DNA of 11,616 nt from Methanosuratincolales archaeon (lineage in GTDB: Archaea; Thermoproteota; Methanomethylicia; Methanomethylicales; Methanomethylicaceae). The notes beneath the pieces were generated by a model that was not told where the DNA came from, searched no databases, and saw only the letters and a list, made by a program, of their open reading frames with translations. Position 1 is the first letter of the stretch. Each line of letters begins with the position of its first letter. The stretch covers positions 1 through 11,616 of the forward strand of contig CALGKV010000006.1 of the NCBI GenBank assembly GCA_937930465.1, written 5' to 3'. Shown here piece by piece: positions 5,601 to 10,906 of the stretch. Both the position numbers and the translations under genes were made by a program.

Positions 5601-6691
5601 GCTCTCTTTGCAAAGGAGGCGGCTCCTACAAGCAAACCCTATCCACGAAAAGTGAGCGATTGGCACAACAGCTCTGTACATTGCTAGCAAAAATGGGTTA
5701 CAGCTGCAAATTCAAATACAATGGATCTTCAAAAGTATACCGAATTGCCTGGAGGAATAAAAATCAGCATACAAACCATTGGAAGAAATCTCTAATTCCT
5801 TTCGAAGGACGGGTCTACTGCTTGACGACCAAAAAGAATCACACGGTCTTCGCTGGCCGAAACGGGCGTTTCACATACTGTGGGCAGTGCTACGGCGTCT
5901 TCGGAGCCGAGATATTCCCCCTCTACTGCCTCCCCCTCGCAGACAGCACGACCGCAATCGGCAGGAGCATCATCACAGAGACGATTAGGCGGGCGAAGGA
6001 GCTGGGAATGAAGGTCCTCTATTCAGACACCGACTCGATCTTCCTGCACCAGCCGACGAAGGAGCAGATAGGGGCGCTCCTTTCCTGGGCCGAATCGAAG
6101 TTCAACATTGACCTTGAGATAGACAAGCGGTACACCTTCGTAACCTTCTCGGGGAGGAAGAAGAACTATTTGGGCGTCCTGGAAAGCGGCGTCGTTGACA
6201 TCAAGGGGCTCATGGGAAAGAAGCGGAACACGCCCCCCTTCATCAAGAATGCTTTCGTTGAGATGACCCAGGTCCTAAGGAAAGTCAAGTCCCCGCAGGA
6301 CTTCGAGGCTGCGAAGTCCGAGATAAAGGCTATAGTCCAGAGGTGCTACAGCGACCTGAAGGCGAGGAGGATACCGCTCGACGACTTGGTCTTCAAGGTG
6401 ATGATCTCGAGGCCGCTAGGCAGGTACGACAAGACGACGCCACAGCACGTAAAGGCAGCGAAGCTCCTCGAGGAGAAGGGCAAGGAGGTGAAGCCCGGGG
6501 ATCTGATCTCATTCGTGAAGGTCCAAGGTCCGCTGGGGGTGAAGCCGGTCCAGCTCGCAAGGATCGACGAGGTGGACGTGGAAAAATATGTGGGGCACAT
6601 CGAGAGCACCTTCGGGCAGGTTCTCGAGGCCCTGAACATCGACTTCGAGGAGATAGTCGGGGTGAAGCGCTTGGACTTCTTCTCCAGGTAG
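2639..6691 (+). CDS. polB: Family-B DNA polymerase (PolB1-like), interrupted by an intein
   Basis: The precursor has 1350 residues; removing the intein (662-1083) leaves 928, against roughly 880 for Sulfolobus PolB1. Exonuclease motifs: Exo I AIDIEV (D281, E283), Exo II FNGDNFD (D375), Exo III YCFRD (Y465, D469). Polymerase motifs: A LDFASLYPSII (D570), B KVFLNA/CYGVFG (split by the intein), C LYSDTDS (D1130, D1132). Catalytic acids of both activities are present, so a proofreading replicative polymerase is expected. Matches such as HIDLYKFF, ALLGIKK and FASLYPSII place it with crenarchaeal PolB1. Residues ~1-92 are a proline-rich, then strongly acidic, probably disordered extension. C591-x4-C596-x12-C609 may bind metal or form a disulfide. 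The start is the ATG after a TATA-like element. The host parts are GC-rich; the intein is not. Confidence 0.95.
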   Translation: MPGLDSFIPDSQTKRRQPPRPSDAAPGLGKGLEPPRKGPHGGYPPGSEDELGREDSTELEGELESEAEESEAHEAEEAEEIIAQTKFEAETPSETGSCVLLSVSYSGSRGRALAKLYDVGRGRVVFWYDNTGHQPYLLTDMGLDELLSSEASSHPGFDPQGCREVEKHDLLQDKVVRMTKVAAKDPTSIGGRGTGIRDLLGERSWEDRIRYHECFVYDRRLVPGYYYRVRGGSLVPEAQPVPTDELKKAFAGATPAFFASLTEWFPIFSSPVPDYRRVAIDIEVATEAQDRVPDPQVAANPVICVSAAGSDGRKQVLILRRDGFDEASGSAERPNELPEDASLAYFDREIDLLREVFQLIVDYPILLTFNGDNFDLHYLWKRAQVLGMRKEEIPIIMGREIALIPVGVHIDLYKFFHNHAIQIYAFGNAYKELTLDAISEALLGIKKIQLEKSISELDYLSLANYCFRDSMITLRLTTEHSNLVMNLITLIMRISRVSMEDAARQGVSSWIRSLFYDEHRKGNYLIPKKEDISSAKGGSSTTAVIKGKKYKGALVIKPESGVFFNVIVLDFASLYPSIISRWNLSYETVRCPHRECRGNLVPDTDHWVCTKRVGMMAHVVGLLREVRVRWFKPKSKDPSLPEEGKNYYKVVQQALKVFLNACFTGDTDILTVYGPKNIKEIKIGDKIVNVNPSTLEPEVDEVVAKQEYEYAGNLIHFENQRTVDLMVTPEHKFLIYDKKLGSSKFVTAEDILNSYDLILPKLCLKNVEKSQRDFSFLSYGKKKGWGLIVKLPSVSRRHMVRACPDLWGLLKQFEGHYHKPNKAYFIPKIDSIDEKTVEKIIQLGGFPFLVKFNFNNLKKQNALPVLVDSRAFFEFCGRFLSEGRLGENASKVYLNGNRRGSSKNLDAFQSVGGGNPWGDLCRNEIEEVLKAMKVKYSRCRESFRISNELLHDWLSENCYQSGPHKPFYKMIPEVLMGAGPDALEPFLSSLCKGGGSYKQTLSTKSERLAQQLCTLLAKMGYSCKFKYNGSSKVYRIAWRNKNQHTNHWKKSLIPFEGRVYCLTTKKNHTVFAGRNGRFTYCGQCYGVFGAEIFPLYCLPLADSTTAIGRSIITETIRRAKELGMKVLYSDTDSIFLHQPTKEQIGALLSWAESKFNIDLEIDKRYTFVTFSGRKKNYLGVLESGVVDIKGLMGKKRNTPPFIKNAFVEMTQVLRKVKSPQDFEAAKSEIKAIVQRCYSDLKARRIPLDDLVFKVMISRPLGRYDKTTPQHVKAAKLLEEKGKEVKPGDLISFVKVQGPLGVKPVQLARIDEVDVEKYVGHIESTFGQVLEALNIDFEEIVGVKRLDFFSR
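4622..5887 (+). mobile_element. PolB intein, 422 residues, inserted in polymerase motif B
   Basis: The intein runs from C662 (CFTGDTDIL, block A) to Q1083 (FTYCGQ, block G), with C1084 as the +1 extein residue. Splicing joins KVFLNA to CYGVFGAE, restoring the KxxxNxxYG motif. Block B is TPEHKFL (T728, H731). Block F is VYCLTTKKNHTVFAG (C1061 at the D/C position). The C-terminal pair is Gly-Gln rather than His-Asn. Gln-ending inteins that splice are known (for example Pyrococcus abyssi PolII), so splicing is still plausible. A LAGLIDADG endonuclease domain lies between blocks B and F. The DNA is AT-rich with A/T-ending codons, unlike the flanking GC-rich polymerase, which points to recent acquisition. 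The polymerase should be inactive until the intein leaves, because motif B is split. Confidence 0.93.
5240..5720 (+). other. LAGLIDADG homing-endonuclease domain inside the intein, probably inactive
   Basis: The first motif is FFEFCGRFLSEGRL, with an acidic residue (E882, codon 5282-5284) at the catalytic place. The second, about 112 residues later, is PFLSSLCKGGGSY, followed by the typical STKSERLAQQLCTLLAKMGYS. In active enzymes this reads like LFDGDGS. Here the catalytic aspartate is G994 (codon 5618-5620) and the earlier D is K992. Loss of one of the two metal-binding acids normally abolishes cutting, so the domain is likely decaying while the frame stays open. Domain borders are approximate. 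Confidence 0.75.
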
Positions 6692-6716
6692 TGTAAAATT
6701 CCTGCTGCCAAAATCC

Positions 6717-6866
6717 TTAGCTTGCCATGCCCGCCCTGTCGTGCCTGAGAAGGTTGAAGAACCTGAGCTGGAGGATGGCCTCCCTGTATTCAGACTTGAG
6801 CTCCTGCTTCATCCTTAGCATTTCCGCCCTGGTGTTGCTGTACTTCTTGCAGCCTTCCATTCCCAT
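6717..6866 (-). CDS. Small basic helical protein, 49 residues, unknown function
   Basis: This minus-strand ORF is convergent with polB, with only 25 bases between the stops. It runs MGMEGCKKYSNTRAEMLRMK, then a second half ending FFNLLRHDRAGMAS. It is charged and amphipathic (QELKSEYREAILQLRFF), almost surely helical, with a single Cys and no membrane segment. Evidence for a real gene is the protein-like composition, GC-rich codons and a good TATA element (minus strand, ATAAATTTTTAAG, 6896-6908) about 30-40 bases upstream. The start could instead be a GTG three codons earlier (6875). I do not recognise the family. Its length and helical character would suit a small regulator or a subunit of a larger complex; this is inference only. 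Confidence 0.6.
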   Translation of the reverse strand: MGMEGCKKYSNTRAEMLRMKQELKSEYREAILQLRFFNLLRHDRAGMAS

Positions 6867-7127
6867 CTGGACCACAAAATATCCTACAGCTCAAGGCTTA
6901 AAAATTTATCCTGCCCTGCCTAATGCAATCAGGTCACATATCCGGCGTCACTATGGAAAGTGATTGCCATCTGTGCAAGGAATATTGACCTTTTTTGAAC
7001 CTTGCGCGCTAAGGATCAAAAATCTTCTGAATTCTATTTCCATGTATTGTGCATAGGAGTCATTTAAGCTGATAGAAAAGTAAATTATTAATAACAGCCT
7101 GGTAAAGATATTCCTGGTGGCTCGGGA
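6867..7127. promoter_or_regulatory. Divergent promoter region of the two small genes
   Basis: Towards the left, ATAAATTTTTAAG (minus, 6896-6908) is the likely TATA box of the 49-residue gene. Towards the right, TAAATTATTAATAAC (7081-7095) is a TATA box about 33-47 bases before the ATG at 7128, with ribosome binding site GGTGG (7116-7120) 7 bases before that ATG. Between them lie a small hairpin, TCACT-ATGGAA-AGTGA (6949-6964), and a T-run (6990-6995). An 11-codon ORF encoding MESDCHLCKEY starts at 6954; it may be chance. Confidence 0.45.
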
Positions 7128-7457
7128 ATGAGCAAAAAACCGTTGGAAGTTGAGGTTTGGGGTGCTAAGGTACTTGATTTGATGAACTATCCAGGGGTGA
7201 AGGTCGAGTTCGTGAAGTACAGGGGATGCGACAATGAGAGCTGCGGGCACATCGAACATGACCCAATAGACAAGGTATATCGGGTCACGTTCCCCGAAGG
7301 CACAAAAATCAAGAAGGAAGGGTCCGGTTCAACCGAGTACGCTCTCCCAGACGGCCCGACCGTACGGATAACACATGGCGGAGACTTCCACGACAAGGTT
7401 GTCATTATTGATGCAAAGAAAACCAAGACGAAGGAGCCGAAGATGGGTCTCGGCTAG
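7128..7457 (+). CDS. Small conserved-looking protein with a Cys/His cluster, unknown function
   Basis: 109 residues from an ATG preceded by GGTGG at 7 bases and a clear TATA box. The predicted fold is mainly beta strands (KVEFVKYRG, KVYRVTFPEG, GPTVRITHGG, KVVIIDAKK). A compact cluster C34-x4-C39-x-H41-x2-H44 (RGCDNESCGHIEHDP) could bind a metal ion, and H83 and H88 in THGGDFHD lie late in the chain. The tail is lysine-rich. No signal peptide or membrane helix is present, so it should be cytosolic. It is transcribed alone: the upstream neighbour is divergent, and 530 bases separate it from thrS. I cannot assign a family. GC-rich codons and proper expression signals support a real gene. Confidence 0.75.
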   Translation: MSKKPLEVEVWGAKVLDLMNYPGVKVEFVKYRGCDNESCGHIEHDPIDKVYRVTFPEGTKIKKEGSGSTEYALPDGPTVRITHGGDFHDKVVIIDAKKTKTKEPKMGLG

Positions 7458-7640
7458 CCAAGAGCATGCTCAACGACCGTCCATTTTGGTTTGGAATCTT
7501 TTGGCGGATCCTTGCCTGCAATGCGCATCAAACTTTTTCCTTTTAAACCCCTCTTTGTTCTTCGGCAGAATATGCGGAAGAGCCGATGTCGCCTATGGTT
7601 CGCCACACAAAGAACGCACAATGAATCTGGCTGCCCTTTT

Positions 7641-7813
7641 TTAGCTTAGATGTTTTTGCATGGCCCCTCTGGGGTCGCCCTCTCCTTCAGCCAATCTCCC
7701 GGCGGTCTTGTCCTGCATCATTTGCCGTAATTGAGTTTCCATCTAGCCGCTTGGTCTATTGCCTCTCCATTTCCGGCAAAATCGATTTCAGGAGAACCGG
7801 AGCAAAAGCGCAT
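7641..7813 (-). CDS. Two overlapping micro-ORFs or a decayed small gene (tentative)
   Basis: ORF A (7813-7718) encodes 31 residues with a protein-like run, EIDFAGNGEAIDQAARWKLN. Its stop overlaps an ATGATG that begins or continues ORF B (7742- or 7721-7641, up to 33 residues, MMQDKTAGRLAEGEGDPRG). The ATGA overlap is what translational coupling looks like. Equally, one small gene broken by a single-base shift would give this picture. No clear TATA box or ribosome binding site precedes ORF A, and nothing is recognised in either product, so chance cannot be excluded. Confidence 0.25.
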
Positions 7814-7894
7814 TCGGGATCCTTAGATGATCGCCCTAAGTAGTCTGACCGAATCTGCTGAAAAAGATCCCTTCTGCGCATACTCCATGTCATG

Positions 7895-7902
7895 TTTATA
7901 TA
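7895..7902 (+). promoter_or_regulatory. TATA box of thrS
   Basis: TTTATATA is a textbook archaeal TATA box. Transcription would begin near 7922-7930, giving a leader of about 60 bases that ends in the ribosome binding site GAGG (7976-7979), 8 bases before the ATG. A second candidate, TAAATAATC (7954-7962), is near the distance needed for a leaderless transcript. Confidence 0.55.
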
Positions 7903-7987
7903 CTGACGGCGCAAGATAGAACCCACATCCAAGCCCTTCAGAAATATGGCTGGTAAATAATCAGCATAAAAGACAGAGGCGAATCGG

Positions 7988-9853
7988 ATGCGTCTGCTGT
8001 TGATCCACGCCGACTATATTGAGTTCACCGCGCTCGAGCCCGCGATGCCGAACCCTGAGCGGATCGAGAGCCAAGGCAAAAAGGAGAGGGTCGAGGAGTG
8101 CCTCGTCGCATTCACGACCGTGGAAAAGTCCGACGAGGAGTCGCCAGAGGAGGTCGCCAAGAACGCAGCTTCGACAATTCTGGAGCACGCTGCCTCCGTA
8201 AAGGCCACAAGGGTGGTGCTCTACCCATACGCCCACCTCTCGTCTTCCCTCTCCCGTCCTGAATCCGCGATGGAGGTGCTGAAGAAGACCGAGGATGCGC
8301 TCCGGGGCACAGTCGAGGCAGTCAGGGCACCGTTTGGCTGGTACAAGTCCTTCGAGATAAAGTGCAAGGGGCACCCTCTCAGCGAGCTGTCAAGGACAAT
8401 CACTGCTGCCGCAAGGGAAAAGGCGGCTGAAGCCGCAGAGGAGGCCGCCCCGAGGAGCGAGTTCTTGGTCTTGACGCCCGAGGGGGAGGAGTTCAGGATA
8501 GACTTCGCCTCCCCGGAGACCTTCCTGAGCCTCAAGGTCGAGCCCCCCTTGATCCAGCTCATAAAGAACGAGGCCGGGATGAAGGAGGAGAGGGGCGCGC
8601 CAGCCCACGTAAAGCTGATGAAGAAGCTTGAGCTTGTCGACTATGAGCCAGCATCCGACATTGGGCATTTCAGGTTCTACCCGAAGGGCACACTGATAAA
8701 GGACAGCCTCGAGGAGCTCGCCTACGACATAGCTGTCAGGGATCTCCGCGCGTTCAAGATCGAGACCCCGTTCTTGTACCGCCTCGACGAGCCGGACATA
8801 GCCGACCAGGCAGAGAAGTTCAGGGAGAAGGACTACCGCCTCACAGTGGAGAAGAGGGAGTTCTGCCTCCGCTTTGCAGGGGACTTCGGCCTCTTCCGCA
8901 TGATGAAGGGCGCAACGATGAGCTACCGGCAGCTACCTATCAGGGTATACGAGCTCTCACCATCGTTCAGGCTCGAGCAGAGCGGCGAGTGCGTGGGGCT
9001 GAAGCGCCTGAGGAACTTCACGATGCCCGACCTCCACTGCTTCTGCGCGGATCTCGAGCAGGGGAGGAAAGAGTACGCCGAGCTCTTCAGTAAGTACACC
9101 CGGCTCACCCAGTCTATGGAGATTGAGTACGCGGTCGCTTTCCGAGTCGTGAAGTACTTCTACGAGGAGCACCGTGACTGGTTCGTATCCCTCCTGAAGA
9201 TGGTAGGCAAGCCCGCGCTGATCGAGCTGCTCCCTGAGATGAAGCACTACTGGGTCCTTAAGCACGAGTACCAGGCCATCGACTCCGTGGGTGGCAACAC
9301 ACAGCTCGTAACGGTCCAGCTTGACATTGAGGATGCCGCTAGGTACGGGATCGAATACACCGACGAGAGCGGAAAGAGGAGGGGCTGCATAATCCTACAC
9401 AGCTCCCTGGGCTCAATTGAGAGGTGGATGGGGGCGATCCTTGAGCAGGCTGCGAAGGACCAGGCTAAGGGCAAGCCGCCGATGCTGCCCGTCTGGCTCA
9501 GCCCGATCCAGGTAAGGGTCATCCCGGTGAACAGCACGTTCGTCGGATTCGCGAAGGACCTTGCAGAGAAAGTCGCCGCTGAGGGCTTCAGGGCAGATGT
9601 TGACGACAGGGAAGAGTCCGTGTCGAAGAAGATCAGGGAGGCTGAAGTGGACTGGATCCCGTTCGTTCTCGTGGTCGGGGAAAGGGAAGCGTTGTCGCAG
9701 CCGCCGTCCCTCTCTGTCCGCATCCGCGGCGAGGGCGTGAAAAGCACCGACTTCCCGGGCCTAATAGCGTCGCTCCGCGCGCGCGTGGGCGACCGCCCCT
9801 GCCTCCCCTCGTACCTGCCCATCATGCTTTCCATGAAGCCGAGGTTCGCCTGA
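7988..9853 (+). CDS. thrS: Threonyl-tRNA synthetase, archaeal type with editing domain
   Basis: 621 residues, full length for archaeal ThrRS, which charges tRNA-Thr in the cytosol. Residues 1-~145 are the archaeal N-terminal editing domain, which resembles D-aminoacyl-tRNA deacylase and removes mischarged serine (MRLLLIHADYIEF at the start, VVLYPYAHLS near 76-85, then APFGWYKSFEIKCKGHPLSE). Residues ~195-500 are the class II catalytic core: motif 2 around FRLEQSGECVGLKRLRNFTM (327-346), then PDLHCFC with H350, and motif 3 HSSLGSIERWMGAILE with H471. H350 and H471 match two of the three zinc ligands of bacterial ThrRS. Residues ~501-605 form the anticodon-binding domain (QVRVIPV...FAKDLAEKVAAEGFRADVDDR). 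The start is supported by GAGG 8 bases upstream. This single-chain form differs from the split editing and catalytic ThrRS proteins of some Crenarchaeota. Confidence 0.96.
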   Translation: MRLLLIHADYIEFTALEPAMPNPERIESQGKKERVEECLVAFTTVEKSDEESPEEVAKNAASTILEHAASVKATRVVLYPYAHLSSSLSRPESAMEVLKKTEDALRGTVEAVRAPFGWYKSFEIKCKGHPLSELSRTITAAAREKAAEAAEEAAPRSEFLVLTPEGEEFRIDFASPETFLSLKVEPPLIQLIKNEAGMKEERGAPAHVKLMKKLELVDYEPASDIGHFRFYPKGTLIKDSLEELAYDIAVRDLRAFKIETPFLYRLDEPDIADQAEKFREKDYRLTVEKREFCLRFAGDFGLFRMMKGATMSYRQLPIRVYELSPSFRLEQSGECVGLKRLRNFTMPDLHCFCADLEQGRKEYAELFSKYTRLTQSMEIEYAVAFRVVKYFYEEHRDWFVSLLKMVGKPALIELLPEMKHYWVLKHEYQAIDSVGGNTQLVTVQLDIEDAARYGIEYTDESGKRRGCIILHSSLGSIERWMGAILEQAAKDQAKGKPPMLPVWLSPIQVRVIPVNSTFVGFAKDLAEKVAAEGFRADVDDREESVSKKIREAEVDWIPFVLVVGEREALSQPPSLSVRIRGEGVKSTDFPGLIASLRARVGDRPCLPSYLPIMLSMKPRFA

Positions 9854-9861
9854 TGATCGAT

Positions 9862-9876
9862 GGGTATTTAATACCC
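9862..9876 (+). promoter_or_regulatory. Palindromic TATA box between thrS and the thioredoxin-like gene
   Basis: GGGTATTTAATACCC is a perfect inverted repeat (7-base arms, one central T) with a TATA-like core. It lies 8 bases after the thrS stop and about 36-50 bases before the ATG at 9912. It can act as a promoter for the downstream pair. Its symmetry also makes it a candidate repressor operator or a small RNA hairpin at the thrS 3' end. Confidence 0.5.
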
Positions 9877-9911
9877 GTCCGTTTTCAGGATTTCAGATCA
9901 GGTGTTTGCAT

Positions 9912-10220
9912 ATGAAAGTCGAATCGATAATACTTGTCACAGCCGACTGGGAGAAGGCAGGCCAGTACGCGATGAAGGTCTGCGATGCAGTCTCGAAGGC
10001 GCAGAGCTTGCCCCTCGAGGTCAAGAAGGAGGATTACGACTTCCTAATAGCGCACGGCGTGAAGGACGAGTTCGGGGGAATAGACATCCCCCAGGTCTTC
10101 CTCAAGCTGGAGGATGGGACCGTCAAGTACGTCATGTCCCGCATCCCCGACAGGAGCGACGGGATGCCCGACATCGAGAAGGGCATACAGATTCTGACCG
10201 ACGCGATAAAGTCGCAGTGA
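9912..10220 (+). CDS. Thioredoxin-fold-like protein lacking a CxxC site
   Basis: 102 residues (MKVESIILVTADWEK...). The order beta (SIILVTAD), long helix, beta, helix, then DIPQVFLKLEDGTVKYVMSRI resembles a thioredoxin fold. P60 sits where thioredoxins have the cis-proline before a beta hairpin, and a final helix closes the domain. The place of the usual CxxC after ADW is WEKAGQ, so redox activity is not expected; only one Cys (C24) is present. I chose ATG 9912 rather than TTG 9906 because the ribosome binding site AGGTG (9900-9904) is 7 bases before the ATG but only 1 before the TTG. It is followed after 4 bases by the next gene, so the two probably form an operon. The fold assignment is by pattern only. 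Confidence 0.7.
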   Translation: MKVESIILVTADWEKAGQYAMKVCDAVSKAQSLPLEVKKEDYDFLIAHGVKDEFGGIDIPQVFLKLEDGTVKYVMSRIPDRSDGMPDIEKGIQILTDAIKSQ

Positions 10221-10224
10221 GGGC

Positions 10225-10665
10225 ATGGGATTGTCCAAGACGCTAATCCTCAGGTCGAGGGAAGGGTCTCTCGTATCCAAGACTGTCGTCGAGTCCGAAA
10301 TAAAGCAGGCGATCAGGAAGATTGTGGCTGACGCAGTGCCGCTCTGGAATCTGGACACGTCTGACTTCATCGTGATCAGGGATATGTACCCGGTCTCTGT
10401 AAAGCTCCCTATTTCGAAGGAGCAGTACGACCTGTACTCCAAGTACGACATGTCAAGGACCACGAACGGAAGCGTGATGTTCAACGTCCCCGTCTACGTA
10501 ATCTCCTTCGACAACGAATGGCAGGAGGAGGACTACGTTGACAAGGAGGTCATCGTCGTGGCGCCCGTGGTCGACCAGAAGGTCGAGGAGATCATAACCG
10601 AACTCGCGATAGAGGCCACAAAGCCAAGGGAAGAGTCAGACGAGGGGCTAGAAGAGGACGAGTAG
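10225..10665 (+). CDS. Unknown protein with an acidic C-terminal tail
   Basis: 146 residues. The start ATG is 4 bases after the upstream stop, and its ribosome binding site GTGAGG (10217-10222) overlaps that stop, so translation is likely coupled with the thioredoxin-like gene. The first ~30 residues form a beta strand and an amphipathic helix (KTLILRSREGSLVSKTVVE). The middle is alpha/beta with many hydrophobic beta segments (FIVIRDMYPVSVKLPI, VMFNVPVYVISFD, EVIVVAPVV). The tail (EESDEGLEEDE) is strongly acidic and probably disordered. No membrane segment, Cys or known catalytic motif is seen. I do not recognise the family. Pairing with a thioredoxin-fold protein suggests a joint role, possibly as a complex, which is inference. 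Confidence 0.8.
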   Translation: MGLSKTLILRSREGSLVSKTVVESEIKQAIRKIVADAVPLWNLDTSDFIVIRDMYPVSVKLPISKEQYDLYSKYDMSRTTNGSVMFNVPVYVISFDNEWQEEDYVDKEVIVVAPVVDQKVEEIITELAIEATKPREESDEGLEEDE

Positions 10666-10680
10666 TCCCCTATCTGCCCC

Positions 10681-10699
10681 CCGGGCTCATCTAGCCCGG
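10681..10699. terminator. GC-rich hairpin after the 10225-10665 gene
   Basis: CCGGGCT-CATCT-AGCCCGG is a perfect 7-bp stem with a 5-base loop, 15 bases after the stop codon. No T-run follows, so an intrinsic termination role is uncertain; it may protect the transcript 3' end. Confidence 0.45.
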
Positions 10700-10773
10700 C
10701 ACATCATGCATGTCCGCACATTCGGAAAGCCTCCTGTGCCTCATCCATGGTCTGGACCCGAATTCGATTTCAT

Positions 10774-10791
10774 TGCCGATAAGATTCGGCA
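10774..10791. repeat. Short inverted repeat upstream of the TackOD1 gene
   Basis: TGCCGA-TAAGAT-TCGGCA is a 6-bp perfect stem with a 6-base loop, about 55 bases before the likely TATA box of the next gene. It could be an operator or a terminator, or chance. Confidence 0.3.
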
Positions 10792-10844
10792 TTGGGGAAG
10801 AAATAAACCTATCTAGTTTTCAAAAAGGCTTTTATGATCAAAAA

Positions 10845-10857
10845 CTTAAAAATATAC
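10845..10857 (+). promoter_or_regulatory. TATA box of the TackOD1-type gene
   Basis: CTTAAAAATATAC lies within a very AT-rich stretch (10840-10860), about 50-60 bases before the TTG start at 10907. This predicts a transcript start near 10880 and a leader of about 25 bases carrying the ribosome binding site AGGTG (10894-10898). Confidence 0.55.
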
Positions 10858-10906
10858 AAACGTGTTAAAAGTGAGTTTGTAGAGCGATCAAAAAGGTGCT
10901 TGATTC

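Larger units (their letters stand above)
7458..7987. other. 530-base intergenic region before thrS
   Basis: Its left part has pyrimidine-rich T-runs (AACTTTTTCCTTTTAAA, 7531-7547, and CTTTTTT, 7636-7642), which may end transcription of the upstream gene. The middle holds two overlapping micro-ORFs on the minus strand (listed separately). The right part contains the thrS promoter: TTTATATA at 7895-7902 and a second AT-rich element, TAAATAATC (7954-7962). I see no tRNA, rRNA or repeat array here. A plus-strand 42-codon ORF starting at 7520 has poor composition and is probably chance. Confidence 0.4.

Noticed and set aside
4622..5887. Intein region as a separate inserted gene or a group I intron
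   Set aside because: The reading frame is continuous with polB on both sides, and splicing blocks A, B, F and G are present at the protein level.
6727..6963. 78-codon plus-strand ORF after polB
   Set aside because: It overlaps the better-supported minus-strand 49-residue gene and runs into its promoter; the product has no protein-like pattern beyond a chance hydrophobic run.
7823..7860. Possible C/D box small RNA (GATGATC followed by two CTGA)
   Set aside because: The C box deviates at two of seven positions and there is no convincing C' box or closing stem.
9247..9834. 195-codon open frame on the minus strand under thrS
   Set aside because: It lies wholly within the well-supported thrS gene, has low-complexity Ser/Thr/Arg composition typical of an antisense shadow, and lacks expression signals.
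10735..10792. Minus-strand 33-codon ORF starting MPNLIGNEIEF and a nested short one
   Set aside because: No suitable TATA distance or ribosome binding site, and codon composition is not distinctive; probably chance.
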